A model generated the notes under the pieces. It saw only the letters and a program-made list of their open reading frames with translations, did no database searches and was not told the origin of the DNA. From Oscillospiraceae bacterium (GTDB lineage: Bacteria > Bacillota > Clostridia > Oscillospirales > Oscillospiraceae): 40,910 bases of DNA. Of the stretch, positions 23,722 through 32,881 are shown one piece after another. The position numbers were made by a program, and so were the translations under genes. The DNA is taken from positions 1 to 40,910 of the forward strand of contig WRNV01000009.1 in NCBI GenBank assembly GCA_009776445.1, in the 5' to 3' direction. Positions within the stretch are counted from its first letter, which is position 1; each line of letters opens with the position of its first letter.

Positions 23722-24531
23722 ATGGGAAATCAACGAGATTTTTATGAAACTCTTGGATTAAAGAGAAACGCGGGGGAGAAAGAGATAAAATCCGCGTATA
23801 GGAAACTGGTGAAGAAGTATCACCCGGACGCGAACCCGGACGACGCGAACGCCGAAGAGAAAATTAAAGAAATCAACGACGCCTATGCAGTACTTTCAGA
23901 CCCCCAGAAAAAAGCCGAGTACGACCAATTTGGCCACTCGGGATCCGAGCGGGGTGAAGGAAAGAAAAGCGACAGCCCATTTTCGGGCGGATATAGCGGC
24001 GGCGACATCAATATTGACGACCTGTTTACAGGCGCTTATGGAGACTACGTCAGGCGCGGGAGGAAGAAGGGCGAACAAGGGCGCGGTCGCGATATTACAG
24101 TTAATATAAACGTATCGTGGGATGAAGCGATTTCCGGTACAGACAAAAAGATCGCGTTCAACTATTCCGAGAAGTGCGATGCATGCAACGAAACGGGATC
24201 AAGGACGGGAGGCGCTGCTGCCGGAGTTTGCAAGCAATGCAACGGCGCTGGTTTTGAGCGCGTTGTATCAGGCAGCGCGTTCGGAAAAGTAACACGGACG
24301 CGCGAGTGCCAAGCGTGCAAAGGGTCGGGGAAGGATATGGGCGATTCCTGCTTGAAGTGTTCAGGAAAGGGCTATATCAAGATAAGCAAAAAAATAGTCG
24401 TCAAAGTTCCTAGAAATACTGTTAACGGGCAGATAATCACAATTCGTGGTTTAGGCGAGCTAGGTAACGTAAATAGCGAACGAGGCGATTTGATCGTAAA
24501 GGTATCTGTTCGGCCAAAGTATGGGTTTTAG
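23722..24531 (+). CDS. Truncated DnaJ-type co-chaperone (J domain, G/F, zinc centre)
   Basis: 269 residues, against about 370-380 for a full DnaJ. Residues 1-70 are a J domain with the HPD motif (KKYHPDANPDD) that stimulates HSP70 ATPases. A Gly/Ser/Phe linker follows. About 152-223 carries four zinc motifs of CxxCxGxG type (CDACNETG, CKQCNGAG, CQACKGSG, CLKCSGKG). The first substrate-binding lobe then begins (KIVVKVPRNTVNGQIITIRG), but the protein ends with VSVRPKYGF, so the second lobe and the dimer segment are absent. No frameshift remnant is evident in the 38 bases downstream. It is probably a dedicated partner of the HSP70-like protein in the divergent operon. Confidence 0.85.
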   Translation: MGNQRDFYETLGLKRNAGEKEIKSAYRKLVKKYHPDANPDDANAEEKIKEINDAYAVLSDPQKKAEYDQFGHSGSERGEGKKSDSPFSGGYSGGDINIDDLFTGAYGDYVRRGRKKGEQGRGRDITVNINVSWDEAISGTDKKIAFNYSEKCDACNETGSRTGGAAAGVCKQCNGAGFERVVSGSAFGKVTRTRECQACKGSGKDMGDSCLKCSGKGYIKISKKIVVKVPRNTVNGQIITIRGLGELGNVNSERGDLIVKVSVRPKYGF

Positions 24532-24569
24532 CGTCAACAGCCCGGCACTTACTCGACCTGCGGCTCACT

Positions 24570-25205
24570 TTACGATATAAGCTCTAGCGCTTTGACGGCG
24601 GCGGAGCCGGCGTCGGGGCTATAGGCGTCCGCACCTATAGCGTCGGCGAACTCCTGTGTGACAGGGGCGCCGCCTACCATGATCTTCACTTGGTCTTTAC
24701 AACCGGCGTCGATGATCGCCCTGACGGTGCCCTTGAGGGCGCCCATAGTCGTCGTCAGCAAGGCGGAAGCGCCAACGAGCCTGCATTCAGGATTTGCTTT
24801 GATAGCCTTGACGAATTCTTCGGCAGGGACGTCAACGCCAAGGTCGACGACCTCAAAACCTGCGGACTCTATCATTAGCGCGACAAGGTTTTTGCCGATG
24901 TCGTGCAAGTCGCCAGCGACCGTTCCGATGATATACTTTCCGTTTTTACTGACAATTCCGCCTGTAAGGTAGGGACGTAGCGTTTCTACGCCTTTTTTCA
25001 TCGTTTTTGCCGAAACGAGCATCTCGGGGACGAATATATCATTTGACTGGAACTTGGCGCCAACGACGCTCATAGCCGCGATCATACCCTCGCTAAGGAT
25101 GTTGCTTGCGTCTTCGCCTGCGTTAAGAGCATTTTGAACGAGGCTTTCTATTAGTTTTACCTTGCCGTTTTCCACAGCGGACGCTATTTCCGAAATTCTA
25201 GACAT
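24570..25205 (-). CDS. Corrinoid (B12-binding) methyl-carrier protein, MtbC/MtmC-like
   Basis: 211 residues from the ATG at 25205, with AGGAGGG before it. The N-terminal half is a helical B12 cap domain (LIESLVQNALNAGEDASNIL, IFVPEMLVSAKTM). The C-terminal half is a Rossmann-like cobalamin domain with GDLHDIGKN, whose His is the lower cobalt ligand (DxHxxG), and later VGASALLTTTM and VGGAPVTQEFADAIGADAY. Such proteins accept a methyl group from a substrate-specific methyltransferase and pass it on. It follows a pterin-type methyltransferase gene by 26 bases, so tetrahydrofolate is the likely other side of the exchange. Confidence 0.92.
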   Translation of the reverse strand: MSRISEIASAVENGKVKLIESLVQNALNAGEDASNILSEGMIAAMSVVGAKFQSNDIFVPEMLVSAKTMKKGVETLRPYLTGGIVSKNGKYIIGTVAGDLHDIGKNLVALMIESAGFEVVDLGVDVPAEEFVKAIKANPECRLVGASALLTTTMGALKGTVRAIIDAGCKDQVKIMVGGAPVTQEFADAIGADAYSPDAGSAAVKALELIS

Positions 25206-25231
25206 ATATGTCCCTCCTAAATCAGTAAAAT

Positions 25232-26041
25232 TCACGCCTTGAATATGCCCTCTCGGAACGCTGACATATATTCCGCGCAAAAGTCGTCGAGGCCAGCCAT
25301 CGCCTCAGCCGCGTAGATCACGCCCCGCAAATCCCGGCTTAGGGGATCTAATACGGCGCTGTCCATGCCGGCGCCGATCGCCAACGCGGCAAAAGCCTGA
25401 TTGACTAGCCTTCGCGCTGGAAGGTTATAGGATATATTCGAGATAGCGCCGGAGATATGTATTTTCGGGCATACAGCCTTAATATGCCGCATAACATCGA
25501 TAATTATCGATACGCCCGCTCCATCGTCAGTCACGCACAGCATTTCGACAAGCGGGTCGATATGAATGCGGTTCTCCTCGATCCCATACTCATTAGCCTT
25601 GGCGACAATCCTTTCAAAAACTTCTATGCGTTTGGTTGCTGTTTTTGGGATGCCGGAATCGTCGCATAGCAAGGCCATGACTTCCCACTCCATATATTCG
25701 GGTTTGGTTAATATAGGGAAGGCCAGGTCAATTTTATCGCCTTCGCCGGAAACTGAATTGAACAAACCGGGTTTTTTGCACAACTGCATAGCCTCGATGA
25801 TGACATGAACATCGGGCGAGTCGATGGAGATAGGGCAATCCGATACGTTCTGCACAGTTTCGATCATCCACTTAAGAGCCTCAAACTCATCCTTGCCAAC
25901 AGACGCGCAACAGTCAATAAACGTTGCGCCAGCGGCGGTTTGGCGTATGGCGAGATCTGTTATATAAGCCTCGTCGCGCGCGGCTATGGCTTGTGCGCAA
26001 GTTGGGATGGAACCATTGAGTTTTTCGGCGATAATAATCAT
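25232..26041 (-). CDS. Pterin-binding methyltransferase (MtrH/AcsE-like, methyl-THF:corrinoid)
   Basis: 269 residues. The family is the TIM-barrel pterin-binding methyltransferases, which include AcsE and MtgA-like enzymes that move a methyl group between tetrahydrofolate and a corrinoid protein. Matching features are IIIAEKLNGSIP at the start, GATFIDCCASVGKDE, CPISIDSPDVHVI, the NSVSGEGDKI segment, RIHIDPLVEML and GAISNISYNLP near the end. AAGGAG precedes the ATG. It lies between folD and the corrinoid gene, fitting methyl transfer in either direction. Acetogenic or methyl-using metabolism cannot be told apart from this window. Confidence 0.88.
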   Translation of the reverse strand: MIIIAEKLNGSIPTCAQAIAARDEAYITDLAIRQTAAGATFIDCCASVGKDEFEALKWMIETVQNVSDCPISIDSPDVHVIIEAMQLCKKPGLFNSVSGEGDKIDLAFPILTKPEYMEWEVMALLCDDSGIPKTATKRIEVFERIVAKANEYGIEENRIHIDPLVEMLCVTDDGAGVSIIIDVMRHIKAVCPKIHISGAISNISYNLPARRLVNQAFAALAIGAGMDSAVLDPLSRDLRGVIYAAEAMAGLDDFCAEYMSAFREGIFKA

Positions 26042-26113
26042 TTAACAACTCTCCTTTTGGTGGAAACACGTAACTGGTCAGAATATTTCGCTCAGATGGT
26101 TGATTCGGAAAAG

Positions 26114-26977
26114 TTACGCAAACGCTCCAATTTTCGCCGCATTTATAACATGCATTACCAGAACTGATGTGGTCACTGTCCCGACTCCGCCGGGGACAGG
26201 CGTGATTGCCGCGACTACCCGCGCCGCGTCCTCAAACCTGACGTCGCCGCATAGTTTCGATTTCTCCTCACTCCAGTTTATGCCGACGTCTATGACAATC
26301 TGACCGGGGCTAAAGTAGTCCTTCGTTAAGAATTCCGGTTTGCCGACAGCGGAGATGATAATGTCAGCGTCTCTTGTTATCGCGGGCATGTCGGGGGTAC
26401 GCGTATGGCAAACGGTGACTGTGGCGTTTTTATCAATTAACATGACTGCCACAGGCTTTCCGACTACGAGACTGCGCCCTATTACGGCAGTGCGTTTGCC
26501 TTCGCAGCCTATTTTATAGTGGTCGAGAATTTCAACGCAAGCTTGCGCTGTGCATGGCGCAAAACCTTTGCCGCTACCTGTAAACACGCCGGCAAGAGAC
26601 TCTTTGGTGATGCCATCAACGTCTTTGGCGGTATCCAGGGCAGCGCAAGCGGCGCTCTCGTCCAGGCTCTTAGGGAGCGGACGAAATATTAAAACGCCAT
26701 GGACGTTTCCGTCGCAATTGAGATCGTAGATGATTTGTTTAAGCTCTTCTTGAGCCGCGTCGGCACGAAGCGCGACGCTCTTGACTCCTACTCCCGTAGT
26801 CGCGCATCTTTTCATAACGCTTTTTTCGTACGATATATCTTCAGGTTTTTCCCCCACTCGTAGTATCGCGAGGGTAGGGGAGACCCCAACTGTCTTCAAC
26901 GCCTCGACTTCGTTGATAATTTTGCTATTCAGCGCGTTTGCGACGTCAGCGCCATTTAACAGTTTAGCTATATCCAT
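26114..26977 (-). CDS. folD: Bifunctional methylene-THF dehydrogenase / methenyl-THF cyclohydrolase
   Basis: 287 residues from the ATG at 26977, the usual FolD length. A GAGGGG site lies about 14 bases upstream. Motifs are SYEKSVMKRC with the catalytic Tyr and Lys, DVDGIT, AVIGRSLVVGKPVAVML for NAD(P) binding, and ITPVPGGVGTVTTSVLV. It interconverts methylene-, methenyl- and formyl-tetrahydrofolate. The separate fchA gene just upstream means that the cyclohydrolase step may be covered twice. Confidence 0.95.
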   Translation of the reverse strand: MDIAKLLNGADVANALNSKIINEVEALKTVGVSPTLAILRVGEKPEDISYEKSVMKRCATTGVGVKSVALRADAAQEELKQIIYDLNCDGNVHGVLIFRPLPKSLDESAACAALDTAKDVDGITKESLAGVFTGSGKGFAPCTAQACVEILDHYKIGCEGKRTAVIGRSLVVGKPVAVMLIDKNATVTVCHTRTPDMPAITRDADIIISAVGKPEFLTKDYFSPGQIVIDVGINWSEEKSKLCGDVRFEDAARVVAAITPVPGGVGTVTTSVLVMHVINAAKIGAFA

Positions 26978-27010
26978 ATATTTATTAACAGCCCCTCTTA
27001 GTCTGCGCAA

Positions 27011-27631
27011 TCAGTCTCTCAGCTGCATGAGGACGTAATCGTATATTCCGTCCGCCATCGGGCAGTACTTGCTAAGCAAGTTGTCAGCTACGGATTGTAT
27101 ATCATATGCATAGTCCTTGTCTACCATTGATTTTGTATTTATAAATACATTTAGGCTCGCCCCCATTAGCGCTGCTTTGCATAATGCCGCGCCTGCGCCC
27201 GCGTCGCTGAGAGCGGAGGTATTGCCCTTATGAGCGATCTCACCCATTAGCTCGATAGCTCTTGCGCAAGCGCGCATAATGTCTATCGGGACGGTGCAGG
27301 CGATCCTCAACGCTTCTTCCATCGCTTGATCCCTGCCGGGGGTGCCTTTTGGTATTCCATATGCTTGGGACAGAGGCTCAAAGACAACTGCGTCTTCATC
27401 GACAAGACGTAACAGCTCGTTTTGTAGTTTTTTTGCTTCGTCCATAAGCGCTGTTATATCGGTGTCGACGTCCGCGTATTTCCTTTTACCGATGGTCAAA
27501 CTCCCGACCATAGAGCCAAGAGCCATGCCGACAGCTCCAACAAGCGCGGAAGCCCCGCCGCCGCCCGGCGTAGGAGCGCTTGAGGCAAGAAGTCTGACAA
27601 ATTCAACACAATTATTGTTTACAAACGACAT
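27011..27631 (-). CDS. fchA: Methenyl-THF cyclohydrolase / formiminotransferase-cyclodeaminase family
   Basis: 206 residues from the ATG at 27631, after GGAGGG. It is a helical protein of the FTCD cyclodeaminase family, with CVEFVRLLASSAPTPGGGGASA as opening and GAVGMALGSMVGSLTIG, then KGNTSALSDAGAGAALCKAAL in the middle. FchA opens methenyl-THF to formyl-THF, or in histidine-degrading bacteria releases ammonia from formimino-THF. Linkage to fhs and folD favours the first. It lies 33 bases before folD. Confidence 0.88.
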   Translation of the reverse strand: MSFVNNNCVEFVRLLASSAPTPGGGGASALVGAVGMALGSMVGSLTIGKRKYADVDTDITALMDEAKKLQNELLRLVDEDAVVFEPLSQAYGIPKGTPGRDQAMEEALRIACTVPIDIMRACARAIELMGEIAHKGNTSALSDAGAGAALCKAALMGASLNVFINTKSMVDKDYAYDIQSVADNLLSKYCPMADGIYDYVLMQLRD

Positions 27632-27667
27632 ATGCCCTCCATAAGTGAGCCGTGCCCACAAAGAATC

Positions 27668-29428
27668 CTAAAATAAGCCTGAAACAGCGCCGGTCGCAGT
27701 GTCGATGTCGATGCGTCGATAAGCCGGACTCGAACCGGTTCCCGGCATCATGCTGATAGATCCTGCCATTGGGCACAGAAATTTAGCGCCGCCATAAACA
27801 AGGATATCGCGTATTGGCAACCGCCACCCCTTTGGTACGCCCTTGAGTGCCGGATCGTGCGACAAAGACAACTGTGTTTTGACCATCATTGTGGAAAAGT
27901 TGGAATAATATGGGTCGTTCTCAAAGCGTTCCGCTTTTTTGGCTGCGAGCGGCGCCCAATCGACTCCGTCCGCGCCGTAGAATTCCTTCGCTATCAACTC
28001 GACACGTTCCCTAAGCGGCATGGAAAGGTCATAGAGATATCTGATATCGACCGGCTCCTCGCAGGCTTCGACGACCATTTCAGCCAACTCCCGCGCGCCT
28101 TCGCCGCCGTATTGCCAATGCTCGCTGAGCGCGCATCTGACGCCCCGGGCTGCACATAGCTTTTTGAGTAGCGCTATCTCCTCGATTGTGTCGGTGAAGA
28201 ACTTGTTTATGCAGACGACCGGAGTGATGCCAGAGTTTTTTACGTTTTTAACATGGTGGAAAAGGTTTTCGGCGCCATTTTCCAACAGTTCAAGGTTTTG
28301 CTCCGTGTACGCGTTGGGAAGCTGACGACCAGGGAGGACTGGAGGGCCGCCGCCATGCATTTTAAGCGCTCGAATCGTCGCCACGATTACTGAAACGCGC
28401 GGCTTGAGACCGGACAAGCGGCACTTTACATTCAAGAATTTCTCGAATCCGATGTCAGCGGCAAAGCCGGACTCGGTTACATGATAATCGAACAGTTTGA
28501 GCGCGAGGCGATCACCAATGACTGACGACTGCCCGATAGCAATATTCGCGAAAGGTCCGGCATGCACAAGGCATGGTTGGTGTTCGACGGTATAACATAA
28601 AGTTGGGTTGATGGTTTTTCGCATCCATGCCGCCATGGCGCCATCGACCTCAAGGTCGGCAGTTGTTACAGGCTTGCCGCTTTTATCATACGCGACGATT
28701 ATATTCCCTATACGCTCGCGCAGGTCTTTTAGATCAGAAGCGACTGAGAGGATAGCCATAAGTTCGCTACCAACAGCAATGTCAAATTTTGATTCCATCT
28801 CAAAACCGTTCCTGTCGCCTTCTCCCAAACCGATACGGATGTTGCGTAGACATTGGGCGCAAAAATCGATCACCCATCCGATTTCTACGCGCTCCGGGTC
28901 GATATCGAGGCGCTTTATGCCAATCTCAGCAAGTTTTTTGTCGTCATAATTGCGTTCGTGTTGCATTCGGGCGTTAAGCGCGACCATAGCCAGGTTATGC
29001 GCGTTCATAATATCGTTAATGTCTCCCGTCAAGCCAAGGGAGAACTCGGTCATTGGTATAAGTAGCGCGTTTCCGCCACCCGCCGCCGTGCCCTTGACGT
29101 TCATAGTCGGGCCTCCAGAGGGTTGGCGCAGGCATCCGCCGACATTCTTGCCCAGCTTGCCGATCCCTTCGATAAGGCCGAGCGAGGTGGTTGACTTGCC
29201 TTCACCAAAAGGAGTCGGCGTGATTGCCGTGACCTCTATGAATTTTCCATCAGGTTTGTCAGCCAGACGGTTCATTATTTTTGTGAAGTTGAGCTTGGGG
29301 GTTTTGCCATATGGGACGACTTCGTCGGGAGTAAGCCCCATCTTGTCGATGAAGTATTCTACGCTGGGAAGGGTTTTCTCAGCCCTTTCAGCGATTTGCC
29401 AGTCTTTGTACTTGGTAGGGTCAAGCAT
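27668..29428 (-). CDS. fhs: Formate-tetrahydrofolate ligase, divergent longer subtype
   Basis: 586 residues from the ATG at 29428, with AGGAGG 9 bases upstream. Longer in-frame readings would start inside the inverted-repeat element and are rejected. It joins formate and THF using [20 protein letters not shown] is the P-loop-like motif. [14 protein letters not shown] replaces the more common LREPSLGPxFGIKG. [17 protein letters not shown] and [12 protein letters not shown] follow. The insert and these variants resemble the less common 580-590-residue subtype rather than the 556-residue clostridial type. It is the first gene of the fhs-fchA-folD-methyltransferase-corrinoid operon. Confidence 0.94.
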   Translation of the reverse strand: MLDPTKYKDWQIAERAEKTLPSVEYFIDKMGLTPDEVVPYGKTPKLNFTKIMNRLADKPDGKFIEVTAITPTPFGEGKSTTSLGLIEGIGKLGKNVGGCLRQPSGGPTMNVKGTAAGGGNALLIPMTEFSLGLTGDINDIMNAHNLAMVALNARMQHERNYDDKKLAEIGIKRLDIDPERVEIGWVIDFCAQCLRNIRIGLGEGDRNGFEMESKFDIAVGSELMAILSVASDLKDLRERIGNIIVAYDKSGKPVTTADLEVDGAMAAWMRKTINPTLCYTVEHQPCLVHAGPFANIAIGQSSVIGDRLALKLFDYHVTESGFAADIGFEKFLNVKCRLSGLKPRVSVIVATIRALKMHGGGPPVLPGRQLPNAYTEQNLELLENGAENLFHHVKNVKNSGITPVVCINKFFTDTIEEIALLKKLCAARGVRCALSEHWQYGGEGARELAEMVVEACEEPVDIRYLYDLSMPLRERVELIAKEFYGADGVDWAPLAAKKAERFENDPYYSNFSTMMVKTQLSLSHDPALKGVPKGWRLPIRDILVYGGAKFLCPMAGSISMMPGTGSSPAYRRIDIDTATGAVSGLF

Positions 29429-29461
29429 TGATAGCTGCCTCCTGACTAGTAACTTCAGACA

Positions 29462-29490
29462 ATAATAACAGTGGTTTATTAATATGTCAA
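29462..29490 (-). promoter_or_regulatory. Strong promoter of the one-carbon operon
   Basis: On the minus strand, a perfect TTGACA (29485-29490), 17-bp spacer and TATTAT (29462-29467), with TGT before the -10 as an extended element. Confidence 0.7.
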
Positions 29491-29494
29491 ACAA

Positions 29495-29517
29495 AACACA
29501 ACGGTTCTCCTTGTGTT
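29495..29517. promoter_or_regulatory. Operator-like inverted repeat upstream of the fhs promoter
   Basis: AACACAA and TTGTGTT arms, 7 bp each, are separated by 9 bases directly upstream of the -35 box. A regulator binding here could activate or block the promoter. No regulator gene is adjacent. Confidence 0.35.
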
Positions 29518-29536
29518 GTCCTATTACCTGTAACTG

Positions 29537-29665
29537 TTCAGTGGGTATCCAAAAAACTCGCAATGGTTACAGGCTTCGCGCACAAGTTTATACAATTGTA
29601 CAAGTTTTCATCGCAGTACTAGTGCGTTGGCTGTAACCAACCTGTGTTTTTGGATGTCCACTGAA
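29537..29665. repeat. MITE-like inverted-repeat element, copy B (129 bp)
   Basis: Terminal inverted repeats start TTCAGTGG and end CCACTGAA, with inner GGGTATCCAAAAAA and GGTTACAGGC on the left, and ATCCAAAAAC and GGTTACAG (reverse) on the right. Read in reverse it aligns with copy A (1578-1711) through the core, including GCACT, GATGAAAACT/GGTGAAAACT and AACTTGTG. It lies between the end of the permease gene and the fhs promoter. Its stem could also end permease transcription. Confidence 0.8.
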
Positions 29666-29673
29666 ACTATTAC

Positions 29674-32600
29674 CTATTCCACATTCTTTAGCGACTCGAC
29701 CATGTTGATCCTTGACAGCTTGATGTACATTACCAAGTTGACAAACACCGCAAAAACTATCGAAAGCCCGACGGAGTATATATAACTATGAAACAGTATT
29801 ATTCGCGGGAACATAAGCAAGTCGATTTCCGCAGCTTTCAGGACGTAGGCGTGAAGAAAAATACCAGCTACAAGTCCGAGAGCAATACCTAGCAGCGTGA
29901 CTATAACGTTTTCCCTATAGATATACATCGCTAGCTCCTCATCGTAGAAGCCGAGCACCTTGATCGTCGCCAACTCCCGGATTCGTTCCGTGATGTTGAT
30001 GTTCGTCAGGTTGAAAAGTACCACAAACGCTAAGGAACAGGCAAGTATAATCAGAACAATAGCCACAATTCCAAGCGCGTCGGTTGAATCCGAGATGTTT
30101 TCCTTCAGGTCTGCTGTATATACGATTGCCCTGACGTCGCTGCTTCTGGTAAGCATCCCTACAGAATCATCACTAGAGACAATCAGGACGCTGTTGAACA
30201 GAGGTTCGGCGTCAAATAACTCAGTGTACATTTCAGGACTCATGTATATATAGTGCAAAACGTAGTTTTCAATAACCCCGGTTACTTGGACGGTATAATA
30301 GTCGCTGCTGTTGGACGTGAAACTAAAGCTGTCGCCCTCTGATATGCCGAGTTCGCGAGCCAGTTTTTCGGAGACTAATATGCCGTCGGACGTGAGCGGG
30401 ACTGTTTCCCCGGACTTGCGCGAATACAGGTTGATAAATTCGCCCAACCTATCGGACGATTCCGGGACCATCATCGATACGGGATAAGCGCATCCGTCGG
30501 CGCTCAAAGACTCTTCGCGGATATACAGACGGTCGCCTGATATGTATGCGTCGATACCGGCTCTTTGGATTTCCGACGTGATTTCTTTAAGATACGCCTG
30601 TGAAGTGTACGATACCACCTTGCCGTATTGTAGGTCGGATATGGCGGCCAGACTATCGCGCAAACCGAACGATGTGAGCAGTATTGCCGTGCAGCCCGCG
30701 ACGCCGGCAAGCGACATAATAAAGCGTTTTTTATACCGCAGTATATTTCGCGCCGTTACTTTGCCTGAAAATTTCAGGAAACCCCAAATAAACGGTATTT
30801 TCTCGATAAACACTTTCTTGCCGCTCTGAGGCGTCTTGGGACGCATCATCTCGGCAGGGGAAGTGCGCATCGAACGCAAACTCGTAGCAAATGTCACAAC
30901 TACAACTAGGCTTACTGAAGTCGCGATAGCAATAAGACTGATGTTCGTGGGTATTGGCGTGTCGATCGGCGGCATCTCGTACATATGCAAGTAGGCGCCA
31001 AAGATAACGCGCGGGAAAAGATTGCTGCCAACAATGACGCCGACAAGACCACCAGTAACGCCAGCGCTGAAAGCATAGAGAAGAAGTCTGAAGGCGATTC
31101 TCAGCGTCCCATATCCCAACGCTTTGTAAATACCGATCAGAGTCCTTTGTTCATCGACCATACGCGTCATTGTAGTGAGCGATACAAGCGCGGCGACGAC
31201 GAAAAACACGAGAGGGAAGACGTACCCGATACTTTCAAGCCTCGAAGTATCGCTGCAATATGAATCGAAGGCGTGGTTGTCTTGGCGGGTAAAGTAAAAC
31301 CATTCGGGCGTTGGCGCCGCGTCAAGCGTCTCCTGCGCGTCTTCAAGTTCCAGCTTTGCGTCCGATAGTTCGGTAAGCGCGTCCGCCTCCTCGCGCTCCA
31401 GCGTTTTAACGCCGTCTTGCCACTCGGTCAACCCGTCTGCAAGTTCCGCCCAACCGTCTTTGGTTTCCGCCCAACCGTCGTCGATTTCCTTCTGCGCGTC
31501 TGCGCGTTCACGTTCCAAAGTAGCGCGCGCGTTTCTAAGCTTTGCCTCTCCGTCTACTATTGCTATTTCCGCAGCCTCAAGTTGCGCCATCCCCGCATCC
31601 AGTTCCGATTGTGCATAGTCAAGCCGCCCCAACTCTGTATACAAAATGTCATACTGAGCATCAAGCTCGGGCGACGCTCCATATGGGGCGGTTGTTTCCA
31701 GTTGTTGAAGGTTGGTTAGCAGCAAACCGCGCCCCTGGTCGATTTCAACTTGGCTATTTTCGAGTTCGGCGCGGTTTTTATCGATCTCAGCTCTCCCATT
31801 TTTTAGTTCGAGAGCGTTCTTGTCTATCTCTGCCTGCGCGTCGGCTATTTTCTCGTCCAGCGTGGTTTGAGCTTCCTCAAGGTCGATTTGTGCCTTCTCT
31901 AGTTCTTGCCTCGCATCATCCAGATCCGTTTGGGCGTCGTCGAGTTCGCGCCTAGCGTCGGCTACCTTTTCGTCGAGTTCGGCGACGCCATCGATATACT
32001 CCTGCCAGCCGTCGTCTATCTCCGTTTGCGCATCGATGAACTCCTGCTCCTTTGCCTGAACACGGATATCGCCCGTAGGCTCGATCAGGCGCACCCATTC
32101 GTCGGACACGTCGTAATAATCGTCGGACAGGTTGTCCATATCACGAGAGCCTTCCATGAGTATGTAAGCGTCAGTGCTTATATCCTGCTTGTACGCGCTG
32201 GGATGGAGATACATATAGTAGTCAAGCCGCCCATCCCCAAGTGAAGTGGTTCCCCGGCTTTCAGGAATTATAAAAAACGGAGATGTAACAGTACCGACGA
32301 TCTTGAACTCGTTGCTGGAGAGCATGTCGAAATAATCGCTCATGTCATCGAGCCCAAACGCGACGCTGTCTCCGATCACCAATCCGTGTTGGCGGAGCAG
32401 CGCGTCATCGATAGCACACTCGACGGAGTTTGCCGGCAGACGACCTTCCGTGATCTCAATATCGTTGAGCGCACCAGGTAGGGCAAATGAGCGCATTGTG
32501 CGTGTTTCGTCATCGAAATATACGTATACGTCGAAAACATTCGTTGGCATTACTACGTCGACGCCTGGTATTTCTCTGAGCGCGGAAATATCATCGTCGG

Positions 32601-32808
32601 AAAAGCCGGTCGAGGACTTTATTTGTATATCGTAAAGATTGCGCTGCTTATATGTCTTGTCAGCTACCGCTCTCATATCCAAAGAAGTTGCGAGTATGCC
32701 AACGACAGACGCGGAGCCGAGAGCCGTGATGATTATCAGGGACAGGTAGCGGCCAATCGATTTGGGTATTTCCCTGAAAATATCTTTCCAATAAGCGCTT
32801 TTACTCAA
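29674..32808 (-). CDS. MacB/FtsX-type ABC permease with extracellular coiled-coil stalk
   Basis: 1044 residues. The start is a TTG at 32808 with GGTGAG upstream. The first membrane helix (about 20-42) begins so early that a later start is unlikely. After it come an extracellular beta domain (FDVYVYFDDETRTMRSFALP region), a long coiled coil at about 250-496 made of repeats like EIDDGWQEY and LDDARQELEKAQIDLEEA, then an FtsX block of three helices near 530-660, a second extracellular domain and a final FtsX block with LATIKVLGFYDEELAMYIY. This is the large permease type common in Firmicutes. Substrate is unknown (lipid, peptide or cell-wall signal). It is encoded after its ATPase. Confidence 0.9.
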   Translation of the reverse strand: MSKSAYWKDIFREIPKSIGRYLSLIIITALGSASVVGILATSLDMRAVADKTYKQRNLYDIQIKSSTGFSDDDISALREIPGVDVVMPTNVFDVYVYFDDETRTMRSFALPGALNDIEITEGRLPANSVECAIDDALLRQHGLVIGDSVAFGLDDMSDYFDMLSSNEFKIVGTVTSPFFIIPESRGTTSLGDGRLDYYMYLHPSAYKQDISTDAYILMEGSRDMDNLSDDYYDVSDEWVRLIEPTGDIRVQAKEQEFIDAQTEIDDGWQEYIDGVAELDEKVADARRELDDAQTDLDDARQELEKAQIDLEEAQTTLDEKIADAQAEIDKNALELKNGRAEIDKNRAELENSQVEIDQGRGLLLTNLQQLETTAPYGASPELDAQYDILYTELGRLDYAQSELDAGMAQLEAAEIAIVDGEAKLRNARATLERERADAQKEIDDGWAETKDGWAELADGLTEWQDGVKTLEREEADALTELSDAKLELEDAQETLDAAPTPEWFYFTRQDNHAFDSYCSDTSRLESIGYVFPLVFFVVAALVSLTTMTRMVDEQRTLIGIYKALGYGTLRIAFRLLLYAFSAGVTGGLVGVIVGSNLFPRVIFGAYLHMYEMPPIDTPIPTNISLIAIATSVSLVVVVTFATSLRSMRTSPAEMMRPKTPQSGKKVFIEKIPFIWGFLKFSGKVTARNILRYKKRFIMSLAGVAGCTAILLTSFGLRDSLAAISDLQYGKVVSYTSQAYLKEITSEIQRAGIDAYISGDRLYIREESLSADGCAYPVSMMVPESSDRLGEFINLYSRKSGETVPLTSDGILVSEKLARELGISEGDSFSFTSNSSDYYTVQVTGVIENYVLHYIYMSPEMYTELFDAEPLFNSVLIVSSDDSVGMLTRSSDVRAIVYTADLKENISDSTDALGIVAIVLIILACSLAFVVLFNLTNINITERIRELATIKVLGFYDEELAMYIYRENVIVTLLGIALGLVAGIFLHAYVLKAAEIDLLMFPRIILFHSYIYSVGLSIVFAVFVNLVMYIKLSRINMVESLKNVE

Positions 32809-32881
32809 AATCTCACCACTTCAACAAAGGAAAACAACTCTTTATCAACGGCTCCATAGCGCGAAAAACTGATTGGCGATT

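Noticed and set aside
29429-29563. A 45-residue N-terminal extension of the formate-THF ligase
   Set aside because: It would start inside the inverted-repeat element and run through the -35 and -10 boxes. The family sequence begins at the ATG at 29428, which has its own AGGAGG.
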